DNA of 64,000 bases, taken from positions 992,001-1,056,000 of the forward strand of contig NZ_CP120638.1 in the NCBI RefSeq assembly GCF_029537235.1, given 5' to 3'. Positions within the stretch are counted from its first letter, which is position 1. Each line of letters starts with the position of its first letter. The DNA is from Rhizobium sp. 32-5/1 (GTDB lineage Bacteria > Pseudomonadota > Alphaproteobacteria > Rhizobiales > Rhizobiaceae). Below the pieces are notes generated by a model. The model made no database searches. It was not told where the DNA came from and was given only the letters and a program-made list of their open reading frames with translations. Shown one piece after another: positions 49,134-58,108 of the stretch. Position numbers and translations under genes: made by a program.

Positions 49134-50201
49134 TCAATTCCCACCGGCGCGGCGGATCAGACGGTTGATAAAAACAAGCTTTTCGACCACCGGCGGCGAG
49201 AGCACGAAGGGGTAGCTGTCGGGCTGGCCCATGCTGCGCTGGATGCTGTTCATGGCAACGCTGAGCGGGATCCATGCGTCGGCGAGCACCTGTGCATCCC
49301 AGACGCGGTAGGGATCGAAATCGACCGCTGCCGCCATGGCGCTGTGGCGCCATGGGTCAGTCGACAGGCCGAAGGCGCGCGCTGTTTCGAGCACGTCGAC
49401 GATGTGAAAATAATGCGCCCAGCATTCAGCGAAATCTTCCGCAGGATGACTGCTGGCATAGGTGGATATAAAGCGGCTCTGCCAGTCGGCGGGTGGCCCC
49501 TGCTCGTAATTGCGCTTGAGGGCTTCCTCATAGTCCTCGCGCTCGTCGCCAAAATAGGAGCGCGCTTCGGCAAGCGTCGCCTCGTCGCGACATAGCTGGG
49601 CAAAATAGAAATGTCCGATCTCGTGGCGGAAGTGGCCGAGCAGCGTCCGGTAGGGTTCGCCCATCGATACGCGCACACTCTCGCGGGTGGCGTCGTTTGC
49701 CTCGGCCGCGCGCAGGCTAATCAGCCCGTCCTCGTGCCCGGTCATCGCCGGCACGACCGAACCATCGGCCTTGACTTCGTCTGCCAGGAAATCGAAAACC
49801 AGTCCGCCTTCGGGATCGACGTCACGCCCCGGGCGAGGCAGGTTCCAGCGGATCAGCGAGTAAAACAGGTAACGCTGGGCCCGGCCGATGTTCTGCCAGC
49901 GTGAGAGGCCCTCCGGATTGTTGGTCACCGGCACGATGCGATTGTAGCGGCAGGCCTGGCAATAGATGTTGCTGTCTGCCTCGGTGATCAGCCAGTTGCA
50001 GATGTCCTCGGCAGCATTGGCGCAGAAGCGCAAGGTTCCAAGCGACCAGGACGAAGTCTGCCATTGCAGATCCCCAGCCGGTGTGAGCGCGTGAACCGCT
50101 GCCGTTTCCGGGAGAAAGCCAAGCTGCGAACCGCAACTGATGCAGACGCGATTGTCGAAATGCACGGGCTGGCCGCAATTATCGCATTGGTAGAGTTTCA
50201 T
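49134..50201 (-). CDS. Putative zinc-binding metallopeptidase with N-terminal zinc ribbon
   Basis: A 355-residue protein. Residues 1-30 form a zinc ribbon (YQCDNCGQPVHFDNRVCISCGSQ-type CX2C pairs at 6-9 and 20-23). A second pair lies in IYCQACRYN. The catalytic motif is HEIGHFYF with further acidic residues in SHPAEDFAECWAHYFHI. The family is annotated as putative zinc-binding metallopeptidase in Rhizobiales; the substrate is unknown. It has no operon partners. Confidence 0.85.
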   Translation of the reverse strand: MKLYQCDNCGQPVHFDNRVCISCGSQLGFLPETAAVHALTPAGDLQWQTSSWSLGTLRFCANAAEDICNWLITEADSNIYCQACRYNRIVPVTNNPEGLSRWQNIGRAQRYLFYSLIRWNLPRPGRDVDPEGGLVFDFLADEVKADGSVVPAMTGHEDGLISLRAAEANDATRESVRVSMGEPYRTLLGHFRHEIGHFYFAQLCRDEATLAEARSYFGDEREDYEEALKRNYEQGPPADWQSRFISTYASSHPAEDFAECWAHYFHIVDVLETARAFGLSTDPWRHSAMAAAVDFDPYRVWDAQVLADAWIPLSVAMNSIQRSMGQPDSYPFVLSPPVVEKLVFINRLIRRAGGN

Positions 50202-50250
50202 GAAGGGTAGCCCATGGTGATAGTCGATTAAAAAGGAATTGTCTCATAAC

Positions 50251-50288
50251 AGAGAAATGCCCGCCGGTGCGAAGCACACAGCGGGCAT
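50251..50288 (-). terminator. Intrinsic terminator downstream of the CsbD gene
   Basis: On the minus strand ATGCCCGC and GCGGGCAT form an 8-bp stem, extended by an inner GTGC/GCAC pairing, followed by TTCTCT. It lies about 95 bp after the CsbD stop and just ahead of the metallopeptidase gene. Confidence 0.65.
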
Positions 50289-50383
50289 CGGCGCGAACTT
50301 CTACCCCGTTGAACCCGTCGGAGCCGAAGCGCTGCGCACTGCGTGGCCCGGACATGCCTCAGCGTGCCCGGACAATCGCTAAA

Positions 50384-50575
50384 TTACATGCGGTCAACAG
50401 CACCCTTGACGGCATCCTTGGCCTTGCCAGTGGCGGACTGCACCTTGCCCTTGACTTCCTGACCCTTGCCTTCAGCGCGCAGCTTGTCGTTGTCAGTCGC
50501 CTTGCCTGCGGCCTGCTTTGCCTTGCCGGCAACCTGATTTGCGGCGCCAGAAATCTTGTCAGATGTGCTACCCAT
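50384..50575 (-). CDS. CsbD-family stress-response protein
   Basis: A 63-residue hydrophilic, Lys/Ala/Gly-rich protein with the CsbD repeat pattern [20 protein letters not shown] and [15 protein letters not shown]. Such proteins are induced by general stress in many bacteria; the molecular function is unknown. AAGGAGACTGAAC precedes ATG 50575. A GC-rich hairpin with a T-rich tail follows. Confidence 0.85.
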   Translation of the reverse strand: MGSTSDKISGAANQVAGKAKQAAGKATDNDKLRAEGKGQEVKGKVQSATGKAKDAVKGAVDRM

Positions 50576-50718
50576 GTTCAGTCTCCTTGAGATGTTTGGG
50601 ACACGATCTTTTTTCGTCGTGGCCTTGCGACTTGAAAACGGCGATAGACCGAAAAGGTTCCAGCAGCTGGAATGAATTTGGAGATTTCGCTTTCGGCGGG
50701 GCAACAGGTCAGGCGCGC

Positions 50719-51327
50719 TCAGGCGTGACCGGCATCCATGGACAGCATGGCAGGCGTGACGCCCATCAGGGCCAAGGCCCGGTCATATTTGTCGCCGAGA
50801 CTGCGATCGAAGATCAGATCCTCCGAGGCGGGGCAGTTGAGCCAGCCATTGTTGGCAATCTCGTTTTCGAGCTGGCCTGCGCCCCAGCCTGCATAACCCA
50901 GCATCATCATCGCCTTGTTCGGCCCGTCGCCGCGCGAGATTGCGCGTACGATGTCGAGCGTCGCCGTAAGGCAGATATCGTCGCTGACGGGGATGCTCGA
51001 TTCGCTCAGATAATCATCCGAATGCAGCACGAAGCCACGGCCGGTCTCGACGGGACCACCGGTCTGGATCTGAAAATCGCGGGCCGTCGAAGGCAGGCGG
51101 ATGACCTGGTTCTTGTCGATGATGTTGAGATGCAGGAGCACGTCGGGAAAGGTCAACTGCTGCGGGCGGTTGAGCACAAAGCCCATCGCGCCATCGCCGG
51201 AATGGGCGCAGACATAGATAACGGTGCGGGAAAAATTGCTGTCGAACATGCCCGGCATGGCGATCAGGAACTGACCGTCAAGCAATCCGCGCTCACGTTT
51301 CTTCTGGAACGTCGCCATCGTCACCAT
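50719..51327 (-). CDS. YqgE/AlgH family protein (UPF0301)
   Basis: A 202-residue single-domain protein with the family hallmarks [45 protein letters not shown] and [14 protein letters not shown]. It is conserved across proteobacteria; the biochemical role is unknown. ATG 51327 is used; ATG 51318 is possible. It diverges from the DsbD-N-like gene, and the two starts are 168 bp apart. Confidence 0.9.
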   Translation of the reverse strand: MVTMATFQKKRERGLLDGQFLIAMPGMFDSNFSRTVIYVCAHSGDGAMGFVLNRPQQLTFPDVLLHLNIIDKNQVIRLPSTARDFQIQTGGPVETGRGFVLHSDDYLSESSIPVSDDICLTATLDIVRAISRGDGPNKAMMMLGYAGWGAGQLENEIANNGWLNCPASEDLIFDRSLGDKYDRALALMGVTPAMLSMDAGHA

Positions 51328-51495
51328 GCCAACAGCCTATCAATTCGCGGCCAAATGAAAAGCGTCTCTCCTGATCTTTTCCGATTTTTTCGCAATTGCG
51401 TGATCAGCGCCGATCACGATCCATCAAGCGGATATGATGGCGTGCGGATCGCGTGGCTCTGGCAGAACAGAGCCAGACAGGTTATTTCTCGTATC

Positions 51496-52353
51496 ATGGA
51501 ACACCCTTGCCTCCTCCCCGCTTTTCGTCGCGCCGCCGGCCTGCTGGTCACTGTCCTGTGTCTGGCTCTTCTGGCCGCCATGCCGCGGGAGGCACAGGCC
51601 GGCGCAAGCGAATGGGTGCAGGTGGAGGGCGGCGAAGTGCGGATCGTCGCGGCGCGGCCGCTTTCGGATGGCACCATTCCGGCGATCCTCGATATAAGGC
51701 TGAAGCCCGGCTGGAAAACCTACTGGCGCGAGCCGGGTGCAAGCGGCATTCCACCGCAAGTCACCGTCAATCCGCTGTCGGGCATCATCTTCACCGGCCT
51801 GCTTTTCCCAGCACCGAAGACCTTCGACGATGGCGTGGTGCATTACACTGGCTATGACCGCTCCGTGGCACTGCCGATGCAGTTGCAACAGCTCAAGCCG
51901 GGCAGCGCCGTTGATCTCAAGGCCTCGGTATTTTTGGGGATCTGCAAGGATATCTGTATTCCGGTGCAGGCTGAGCTTGCAGTTTCGCTTCCAGCCGGAG
52001 CCGCTGGCAACCCGCTGGAGCAGGCGCGCATCGACGATGCGAAAGCCGCCCTGCCCGGCGCGCCGGCTGCCGATTTTAAGGTGACGGAGACCATTGTTGA
52101 TACTGCGGCAAAGACTCTGCAGATCCGTTTTATGGTGCCAGACGGGACGCAGGACGTACCGGAGATTTTCCTCGCCGGCCCCGCCGGATTTTCCTTCGGC
52201 AAGCCACTCGTCAAGGTCGCGTCCGGTGGCGGCTTCACTGCCGATATCCCGTATCGTTCATCTAAAAAGGGCGGAAACCTGACGGGCAGGACGGCCGTTC
52301 TTGTCCTGCGGGCTGGTCCGCGAAGCATCGAAACGTCGCTTGCCTTTGAGTGA
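51496..52353 (+). CDS. Secreted protein with DsbD N-terminal-like (thiol-disulfide interchange) domain
   Basis: A 285-residue exported protein. The signal peptide (LLVTVLCLALLAAMPREAQA) is followed by an immunoglobulin-like DsbD-alpha domain: RLKPGWKTYWREPGASGIPP, VHYTGYDRSVALPMQL and the redox-active pair in LGICKDICIPV (C-x3-C). No DsbD membrane domain follows, so it should receive electrons from a separate DsbD or CcdA. It precedes a peroxiredoxin gene, which fits a redox role (inference). Confidence 0.85.
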   Translation: MEHPCLLPAFRRAAGLLVTVLCLALLAAMPREAQAGASEWVQVEGGEVRIVAARPLSDGTIPAILDIRLKPGWKTYWREPGASGIPPQVTVNPLSGIIFTGLLFPAPKTFDDGVVHYTGYDRSVALPMQLQQLKPGSAVDLKASVFLGICKDICIPVQAELAVSLPAGAAGNPLEQARIDDAKAALPGAPAADFKVTETIVDTAAKTLQIRFMVPDGTQDVPEIFLAGPAGFSFGKPLVKVASGGGFTADIPYRSSKKGGNLTGRTAVLVLRAGPRSIETSLAFE

Positions 52354-52440
52354 GCGAAATCTATATTTCCACCCGACGTCGAAAGACCTTTCGATCTCAT
52401 CTGTGCATCCCGCGCCCGCCACCCATATCGAGGAGCCACC

Positions 52441-52926
52441 ATGACAATTGCCGTCGGAGACAAGCTGCCGTCCGCCACCTTCAAGGAAAAATCTGCTGCC
52501 GGCCCGGTGGAAGTGACCACCGAAGAGCTGTTTGCCGGCAAGAAGGTCGTTCTCTTTGCCGTTCCAGGCGCGTTTACGCCAACCTGCTCGCTGAACCACC
52601 TGCCGGGCTATCTCGAAAATCGCGACGCGATTCTGTCGCGCGGGGTGGATGACATCGCCGTTGTCGCGGTCAACGATCTGCATGTCATGGGCGCCTGGGC
52701 AACTGCATCAGGCGGAATGGGCAAGATCCACTTCCTCTCCGACTGGGATGCCGCCTTCACCAAGGCACTCGGCCTCGACATCGACCTGTCCGCAGGCACC
52801 CTTGGCGTGCGCTCGAAGCGCTATTCGATGCTGGTCGAGGACGGCGTGGTAAAGACACTGAACATCGAGGACAGCCCCGGTCAGGCCACGGTATCTGCCG
52901 CAGCAGCCATGCTGGACCAGCTCTGA
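52441..52926 (+). CDS. Peroxiredoxin (Prx5/AhpE-like, atypical 2-Cys)
   Basis: A 161-residue thioredoxin-fold peroxidase that reduces peroxides. The peroxidatic Cys49 is in VPGAFTPTCSLNHLPGY, the invariant Prx5 motif, and no second cysteine is obvious, so it may be a 1-Cys enzyme using glutathione or glutaredoxin. The TTG-free start is ATG 52441, after GAGGAGCCACC. It lies 87 bp after the DsbD-N-like gene and may share its transcript. Confidence 0.95.
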   Translation: MTIAVGDKLPSATFKEKSAAGPVEVTTEELFAGKKVVLFAVPGAFTPTCSLNHLPGYLENRDAILSRGVDDIAVVAVNDLHVMGAWATASGGMGKIHFLSDWDAAFTKALGLDIDLSAGTLGVRSKRYSMLVEDGVVKTLNIEDSPGQATVSAAAAMLDQL

Positions 52927-52940
52927 TTGTTTGATCAGAA

Positions 52941-52973
52941 TTTGCATCGGGTCGGTAACCGGCCCGGTGCAAA
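52941..52973. terminator. Long stem-loop between the convergent peroxiredoxin and AHSA1 genes
   Basis: TTTGCATCGGGTCGG and CCGGCCCGGTGCAAA pair over 15 bp with two G-T wobbles and a 3-nt loop. It lies 14 bp after the peroxiredoxin stop and could serve both converging transcripts; flanks are AT-rich but lack a clean T-run. Confidence 0.6.
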
Positions 52974-53002
52974 CAATAAGAGTGCGATCGCAGCCCTTTT
53001 AT

Positions 53003-53479
53003 TCAGGATGACCGCTCGACGAGGCCGGCAAGCTGCCCGATGGCGGTGCCCCAGCCGTCGTAGAAGCCCATTTCATCATGCTTGGCCCGCTCAGTGCTGG
53101 TCCGGTGCATGACATGGGCCGCATAGTCGGTGCCATCGGCATGATCACGCAGCGTGATGATCGCGGTGATGAAGGGCTTTTCGGCGGGCCGCCAGCCGCC
53201 CAGGAGCGCATTGGTGAAGACGATGCGCTCCATCGGATCGACAGCGAGGAAACAGCCGCTGACATGCGGACCAAATTCACCGCCATTCTCGCTCATCCGG
53301 GTGATGAAGGCGCCGCCTGGACTAAGGTCCATCTGCTCGACCTGGCAGCGTGCCGGCGCGGGGATCCACCATTGTTCAAAGCGCGACGGCGTCGTCCACG
53401 CGCTCCAGACGGCGGCGCGCGGTGCCTTGATGATGCGCGCGATCTTGAGGTCGAGGTCAGGGTTGAAAGCTTCGGTCAT
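53003..53479 (-). CDS. AHSA1/SRPBCC-fold protein
   Basis: A 158-residue START-like hydrophobic-ligand-binding protein of the AHSA1 group: IARIIKAPRAAVWSAWTTPSRFEQWW, then GGAFITRM, ERIVFTNALLGGW and a C-terminal GFYDGWGTAIGQLAGLV. Members often sit next to an ArsR-type repressor, as here; the start overlaps the repressor stop by four bases (ATGA). The ligand is unknown. Confidence 0.85.
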   Translation of the reverse strand: MTEAFNPDLDLKIARIIKAPRAAVWSAWTTPSRFEQWWIPAPARCQVEQMDLSPGGAFITRMSENGGEFGPHVSGCFLAVDPMERIVFTNALLGGWRPAEKPFITAIITLRDHADGTDYAAHVMHRTSTERAKHDEMGFYDGWGTAIGQLAGLVERSS

Positions 53480-53844
53480 TTCGAGATCTCCATGTTTCTA
53501 TCCTTGTCCTTGTCCTTCTCGAGGTCGGCGATGACGAACTGCTCCAGCCGATCGGTCCGCGCTTCCCACAGCGCCCGCTGCTCCGACAGCCAGTCATCGA
53601 CGGCCGCAAGCCGCGCTTTTTCGAGCGTGCAGGTGCGCACCCGGCCATGCTTGCGGGTGCGGATCAGACCATTGTGCTCAAGAAGGTGGATGTGCTTCAT
53701 GAACGACGGCAAGGCCATCGCGAACGGCTGCGCGAGTTCACCGATGCTGGCCGACCCCCGCCCCAATTGCCGCAGCACCGCCCGACGCGTCGGGTCCGCA
53801 AGGGCCTGAAAGATACCGTTTAACTGATCCGAATAGTGTTCCAT
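53476..53844 (-). CDS. ArsR-family transcriptional repressor
   Basis: A 122-residue winged-helix protein: GIFQALADPTRRAVLRQLG, recognition region LPSFMKHIHLLEHNGLI, wing RTRKHGRVRTCTL. No metal-binding CxC motif is present, so it belongs to the non-metal ArsR type that accompanies SRPBCC genes. The Lys/Asp-rich tail (DLEKDKDKDRNMEI) is unusual. ATG 53844 is preferred to 53862. It probably controls its own operon. Confidence 0.85.
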   Translation of the reverse strand: MEHYSDQLNGIFQALADPTRRAVLRQLGRGSASIGELAQPFAMALPSFMKHIHLLEHNGLIRTRKHGRVRTCTLEKARLAAVDDWLSEQRALWEARTDRLEQFVIADLEKDKDKDRNMEISK

Positions 53845-53971
53845 AAGGCTAAGTATCAACATTGAATACTTAGTGCAATGGCTAACTAAATGAATTCCAA
53901 TTCGTCCTGCCGGTAGAACTGACTATCTTGCCGACAGATGGGTTTCAGGCCATTTTCATCTATGGGGGGCT

Positions 53972-55036
53972 GTGATGGACGATCGTAATCATGTCTGGAA
54001 AAGTCGGGGCACGGGCAAGATTGCGCCGGCACTGGTCGATGACATCCGTGCCCTCGCGCTCGCCGCCCATCGCAAGCAACTGGACGCGCAACGGTTGCGC
54101 CTCTTGCTTGCCCGCGTGGATGCCGAACCGGTCGGCAATGCGCCGGCGATTGCCCGTGTGATCGGCCGGGCGCTCAACACGGCGCGCTGGACAACGGCGC
54201 CGACGCCCACAGGCCTTATCGAGAGAGTGAAAACGATCTGGCAAACGCCCGAACCGACGCTGCCGACGCCGGAGGATTTTGTCTGGTTCTGCCTTTGCGA
54301 TACCGACGGTTTTGCGCGGGAGCGGGCACTGCGTGGCATAACCATGCCGCCGCCAAGCGCCATGCGGCTCGCTTTGCTGATGATCCGGCTGAACGACTGG
54401 GTGCCGCAGGTGCGCGCCGCGGCACAAGACTGCCTACGCCGCGTCGAAGCCGGGATCACCCCGGCGGTGTTCGTCGATGCCCTGCCCTACTGCCTGCAGG
54501 CCCTGCCGCTTGCCAGCCGCATGGACGATGGCGGCGCGGCCTTGATCGCGCTCGTCAGCCGCCCGGATATCCACGCCCTCATTGCCGAGCGGCTGATGCA
54601 CGGCGAAGGCGGGGCGATCGTCCGGATTTTCCGTGACCTGATGTCGACGGATCTATTTGATGCGCATCTGCCGGCGCTCGCCATTTCAGCCCGTGACACG
54701 ACCATCCGCGCCAGGGCGCTGCGCATCCTGCTGGATGGCGCGGTTGAGGATATCCCGGTGATCCGCGAGTTCTGGATCAGCCGGAAGCTCGGGATCAAGC
54801 GCCCGGTGGCAGGCACCGCATCAAGACCCATTGCCCATGTTCCGGCGGCGCAAGCACTGATAACGCGCGCCGCCCGCGACCGGACCGTTGCCGTGCGCAA
54901 GGCGGCCGCCCAGGGCCTGGTGCGCCATCGCGACGACATCGATGACCTCGACGCGCTGGTCGCTCTTTTCAAGCATGAAACGAATGCAGCCGTCCTCGAT
55001 CGCATCGCCTTCGTGAAAAAACACCGTCCTGCCTGA
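53972..55036 (+). CDS. Alpha-helical repeat (HEAT-like) protein, unknown function
   Basis: A 354-residue protein of paired helices. Segments such as MRLALLMIRLNDWVPQVRAAAQDCL and ITRAARDRTVAVRKAAAQGLV have the HEAT/armadillo signature D-x-V-x-x-V-R-x-A-A, given here by its key residues. There is no signal peptide or catalytic motif; a scaffold role is inferred. The start is GTG 53972 or the adjoining ATG 53975, after GGGGGG. No gene partner is evident. Confidence 0.65.
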   Translation: MMDDRNHVWKSRGTGKIAPALVDDIRALALAAHRKQLDAQRLRLLLARVDAEPVGNAPAIARVIGRALNTARWTTAPTPTGLIERVKTIWQTPEPTLPTPEDFVWFCLCDTDGFARERALRGITMPPPSAMRLALLMIRLNDWVPQVRAAAQDCLRRVEAGITPAVFVDALPYCLQALPLASRMDDGGAALIALVSRPDIHALIAERLMHGEGGAIVRIFRDLMSTDLFDAHLPALAISARDTTIRARALRILLDGAVEDIPVIREFWISRKLGIKRPVAGTASRPIAHVPAAQALITRAARDRTVAVRKAAAQGLVRHRDDIDDLDALVALFKHETNAAVLDRIAFVKKHRPA

Positions 55037-55136
55037 GGCCTGTTCCATCGGAAACAGCGCGGTTGTGAAGCACATGGCATTGTCGGGTCACTGGATGAGA
55101 CGAACTCATCCGCAACCCGGATCAAAGGATAGACCC

Positions 55137-55382
55137 ATGCGCAAGTTCATCATCTCCGCCATCGTCGCCGCTGTCGCCGCCGTCTCGTTCGCCGCCCCTT
55201 CGCAGGCCGGCGGTTATGGCTACAAGTCCTACGGCTATTCCAAGAGCTACGGCCACAAGTCCTACGGCTACAAGAAGAGCTACGGTCACAAGCAGTACGG
55301 CTACAAGAGCCATGGCTACGGCCACAAAAAGCACTACTTCGTCAAGAAGAGCTACAACAGCCATAACAGCTACGGCTACTGA
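55137..55382 (+). CDS. Small secreted Gly/Tyr/Lys/His repeat protein
   Basis: An 81-residue precursor. A clear signal peptide (FIISAIVAAVAAVSFAAPSQA) is followed by a mature part of about 57 residues made almost only of G, Y, K, S and H, in units such as SYGYKKSYGHKQYGYK. No cysteine is present. Its amino-acid bias suggests a surface-coating, adhesive or metal-binding peptide; this is inference. AAAGGATAGACCC precedes the ATG, and a good terminator follows, so it is a stand-alone gene. Confidence 0.8.
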   Translation: MRKFIISAIVAAVAAVSFAAPSQAGGYGYKSYGYSKSYGHKSYGYKKSYGHKQYGYKSHGYGHKKHYFVKKSYNSHNSYGY

Positions 55383-55417
55383 GCCGCCGCCCACGACCAG
55401 CTGACCTCCCCCGAAAC

Positions 55418-55443
55418 CCGGTCGTCCCTGCGGCCGGTTTTTT
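55418..55443 (+). terminator. Intrinsic terminator of the Gly/Tyr/Lys/His repeat gene
   Basis: CCGGTCG, loop TCCCTG, CGGCCGG forms a 7-bp stem (one G-T wobble) followed by TTTTTT, 35 bp after the stop. Confidence 0.8.
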
Positions 55444-55571
55444 GGTCGTGGAATGCTCTTTTTGGTTCCCCCTTTAACCGTTGATCGGCAGGGTGAAAGC
55501 CCGGCCTGCTCATTAACATAGGAAAGAGCGACAATGCCCGCACAGCATGTCGCAAACGACCGTATTCGCCC

Positions 55572-56261
55572 CTAGAAGTCCGTTGCGTCTTCAACCCAAT
55601 TCAAATTCGGCATGTAGCTGCGCCAGATTGATAAAAGACTGTCGCTCACCGCTCGGTCGCTAACACGTTTGACTATAAGCGCAGGGCGTTTCTCCTTGCG
55701 GGACCAATTCTCTGGCTTGTCGTTCACTTCAAGTTTAAACGCCTTCGACAACTTATGTTTGTGACCAGGGGTAAAAAGGTCCTCGTATTCAATCTTAAGC
55801 AAGAGGTAATATTCGGTGGCTCCGCTCGTTATACTTTCCAGAGCATCTTGTTCCAAGGACCCGGAAAATCGCCCAATTTTTTCTGAAGCACCAACGCTGA
55901 ACATATTTAGACGGTGCCCATCAGAGCTGTAAAAAAGTCCGTCGCTATTTCGTGCCGCAGTCATCCACTCAAACGTACACTTTGCTGCGGGTGTGGCACC
56001 CTGATTTTTAATTGATGCCTCAATAGAGATGCTCTTCAAGACTGACTGAGCATCCGGGTCCCATTGACGGGAGTAATCCAAGTCAAGCGCTAGGAATGCC
56101 CTCTGCCCTAATTCTAGTCCCTTCTCGGATGCAACCGCAGCGCGTGTCGCAGCCTTAGTTGCCTTGACGCCTATGAGTATAGTCCAAACAAGCAGCAGGT
56201 TGCCCATTAGGGCCACTAGTACCGCTGACCAACCGGACGGATTCTCCCAAAACCAACTCAT
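55572..56261 (-). CDS. Membrane-anchored protein of unknown function, probably acquired
   Basis: A 229-residue protein with one N-terminal membrane segment (SAVLVALMGNLLLVWTILIGV), a short helix (KATKAATRAAVASEKGLEL) and a soluble beta-rich part (ISIEASIKNQGATPAAKCTFEW, TEYYLLLKIEYEDLFT). No family is recognised. Base composition is clearly lower in GC than the neighbours, and 244 bp of non-coding, also AT-rich DNA separates it from rnhA. Similar anchored proteins are common accessory genes; no mobile element is visible here. Confidence 0.6.
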   Translation of the reverse strand: MSWFWENPSGWSAVLVALMGNLLLVWTILIGVKATKAATRAAVASEKGLELGQRAFLALDLDYSRQWDPDAQSVLKSISIEASIKNQGATPAAKCTFEWMTAARNSDGLFYSSDGHRLNMFSVGASEKIGRFSGSLEQDALESITSGATEYYLLLKIEYEDLFTPGHKHKLSKAFKLEVNDKPENWSRKEKRPALIVKRVSDRAVSDSLLSIWRSYMPNLNWVEDATDF

Positions 56262-56505
56262 TCAGATCCCCAAGGTTCGCCGACGCCAGTTCTGAAGAAC
56301 GCATGGCTGAAGATGTTCACCCGCAATCTGCAATAATGCAAGCCGGATTCGTCGTCCGCGCGCAAGCACATCGACGGTGCCAATTGCTCCACCTAAATAT
56401 TAGACCTGATAGCCGCTGCTGTCTTGGGCGATGCCCGCAAGCGAGACAAACCTTGCGCCGATAATCTAACCTTGGGCCCCTTAATAGGAAGCGTCCAGAT
56501 ATAAC

Positions 56506-56949
56506 TCACCGCCCCTTCTTGAACGGCTCCATGCCCTTGCGCGCCAGTTCATCGGCGCGTTCATTTTCCGGGTGGCCGGCGTGGCCTTTGACCCAGTGCC
56601 AGGTGACCTTGTGGCGCTGGTTGGCGGCGTCCAGCGCCTGCCAGAGTTCGCCATTCTTCACCGGCTTCTTGTCGGCGGTCTTCCAGCCGTTTTTCTTCCA
56701 GCCGAAGATCCATTTGCCGATGCCGTCCATGACATATTTGGAATCGGTGTGGAGATCGACCTCGCACGGGGTCTTCAGGCTGTTGAGCGCGGTGATGGCG
56801 GCCAAGAGTTCCATGCGGTTGTTGGTGGTATCGGCCTCGCCGCCGCAGAGGTCCTTTTCGACCTCGCCGTAGCGCAATACCGCGCCCCAGCCGCCCGGCC
56901 CCGGATTGCCCGAGCAGGCGCCATCGGTGAAGATATCGACATGTTTCAT
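56506..56949 (-). CDS. rnhA: Ribonuclease HI
   Basis: A 147-residue enzyme that degrades the RNA strand of RNA-DNA hybrids. The DEDD catalytic set is present: [16 protein letters not shown] (Asp9), [10 protein letters not shown] (Glu), [11 protein letters not shown] (Asp) and [11 protein letters not shown] (Asp). The standard basic handle is in [15 protein letters not shown]. Its start overlaps the stop of thrB by four bases, so it is the last gene of the ispH-thrB-rnhA operon. Confidence 0.97.
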   Translation of the reverse strand: MKHVDIFTDGACSGNPGPGGWGAVLRYGEVEKDLCGGEADTTNNRMELLAAITALNSLKTPCEVDLHTDSKYVMDGIGKWIFGWKKNGWKTADKKPVKNGELWQALDAANQRHKVTWHWVKGHAGHPENERADELARKGMEPFKKGR

Positions 56950-57926
56950 GGAACCAAGCTTTCACGCACGAGACCGTATTCGGCGGCCGTTGCCACCGAG
57001 CGGTGGAATTGCAGTTTTTTCAGGTATTCGAGCGGGTCCTTCTTCATGACAAGGGCGCCGGCCGGCGTCATCAGCCAGTCGTAGAGCCGGGTCAGGAAGA
57101 AGCGCATGGCCGAGCCGCGCGACAGGAGCGGCAGCGTCTCGACCTCCGCATCGCTGAGCTTCCGCACGCTTTGATAGCCTGAAAGCAGCGCCATGCCCTT
57201 GGTGATGTTGAAGGCGCCGTCCTTCTCGAAGCACCAGGCATTCAGGCAGATCGAGACGTCATAGGCGAAGAAATCATTGCAGGCGAAATAGAAGTCGATC
57301 AGCCCGGAGAGGTCGTCGCCGAGGAAGAAGACATTGTCGGGAAACAGATCGGCATGGATGACGCCGGACGGCAGCGCCTTTGGCCAACCTGCCTCGAGAT
57401 GATCGAGTTCCGCGGCGATCTCGTCAGCCAGACCCGGCTGGACCTCGTCGGCGCGCGCCACCGAATTGTTCCAGAGCGGCCGCCAGCCGGAAACAGACAG
57501 CGCGTTGCGGCGCGTCAGTTCAAACCCTTCGCCGGCCACATGCATGGCGGCCAGCGCCTTGCCGACCTCCCGGCAATGATTGGCATCGGGCTTGCGCAGC
57601 CAGACGCCGTTGAGGAAGGAAATGACCGCAGCCGGCCGGCCGGAGAGTTCGCCGAGCAGCGCGCCGTCGAAACGCGGGATCGGCAGCGGGCAGGAAAGGC
57701 CGTTTCCGGCCAGATGGTGCATCAGCCCGAGGAAAAACGGCAGGTCGTTCTGGTCCACCCGCTTTTCATAGAGCGTCAGGATGTAGGCGCCCTTGGTGGT
57801 CTGCAGCAGGAAGTTTGTGTTTTCGACGCCCTCGGCAATGCCCTTGTAGGCGGTGAGCGTGCCGACGTCATATTGCGTGAGGAAGCCGCTGAGATCGTCT
57901 TCGGTGATGTCGGTGTAAACGGCCAA
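56946..57926 (-). CDS. thrB: Homoserine kinase (aminoglycoside-phosphotransferase fold)
   Basis: A 326-residue kinase making O-phosphohomoserine, the substrate of the threonine synthase at 41 kb. It is the APH-fold type used in Alphaproteobacteria, with the catalytic loop [15 protein letters not shown] (HxDxxxDN), the metal Asp in GLIDFYFAC, and the N-terminal [21 protein letters not shown]. The gene lies between ispH and rnhA, separated from ispH by two palindromic elements. Confidence 0.95.
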   Translation of the reverse strand: MAVYTDITEDDLSGFLTQYDVGTLTAYKGIAEGVENTNFLLQTTKGAYILTLYEKRVDQNDLPFFLGLMHHLAGNGLSCPLPIPRFDGALLGELSGRPAAVISFLNGVWLRKPDANHCREVGKALAAMHVAGEGFELTRRNALSVSGWRPLWNNSVARADEVQPGLADEIAAELDHLEAGWPKALPSGVIHADLFPDNVFFLGDDLSGLIDFYFACNDFFAYDVSICLNAWCFEKDGAFNITKGMALLSGYQSVRKLSDAEVETLPLLSRGSAMRFFLTRLYDWLMTPAGALVMKKDPLEYLKKLQFHRSVATAAEYGLVRESLVP

Positions 57927-57975
57927 GGTTTGTTCTCTCGGTTAACAGTGGCGAACAGATTCTGCTTGAGTATGG

Positions 57976-57998
57976 ATCCTCTGGTCAGACCCGAGGAT
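57976..57998. repeat. Short palindromic element 1 between thrB and ispH
   Basis: ATCCTC-T-GG, loop TCAGA, CC-C-GAGGAT forms an 8-bp stem with one mismatch. It shares its arms with the element at 58065-58087. Confidence 0.6.
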
Positions 57999-58064
57999 AT
58001 CTATCCTGGATTTTGTAGCATTGAGAAACAGAGCATCTTGGCTGAGAGCGCCCTCCCCAAGGTC

Positions 58065-58087
58065 ATCCTAGGGCTTGACCCGAGGAT
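58065..58087. repeat. Short palindromic element 2 between thrB and ispH
   Basis: ATCCT-A-GGG, loop CTTGA, CCC-G-AGGAT gives an 8-bp stem with one mismatch. The core GGGCTTGACCCGAGGATCCA looks like the palindromic unit scattered through rhizobial intergenic regions (recalled, not checked). Confidence 0.65.
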
Positions 58088-58108
58088 CCATGCCACCCAA
58101 GCCCTTGA

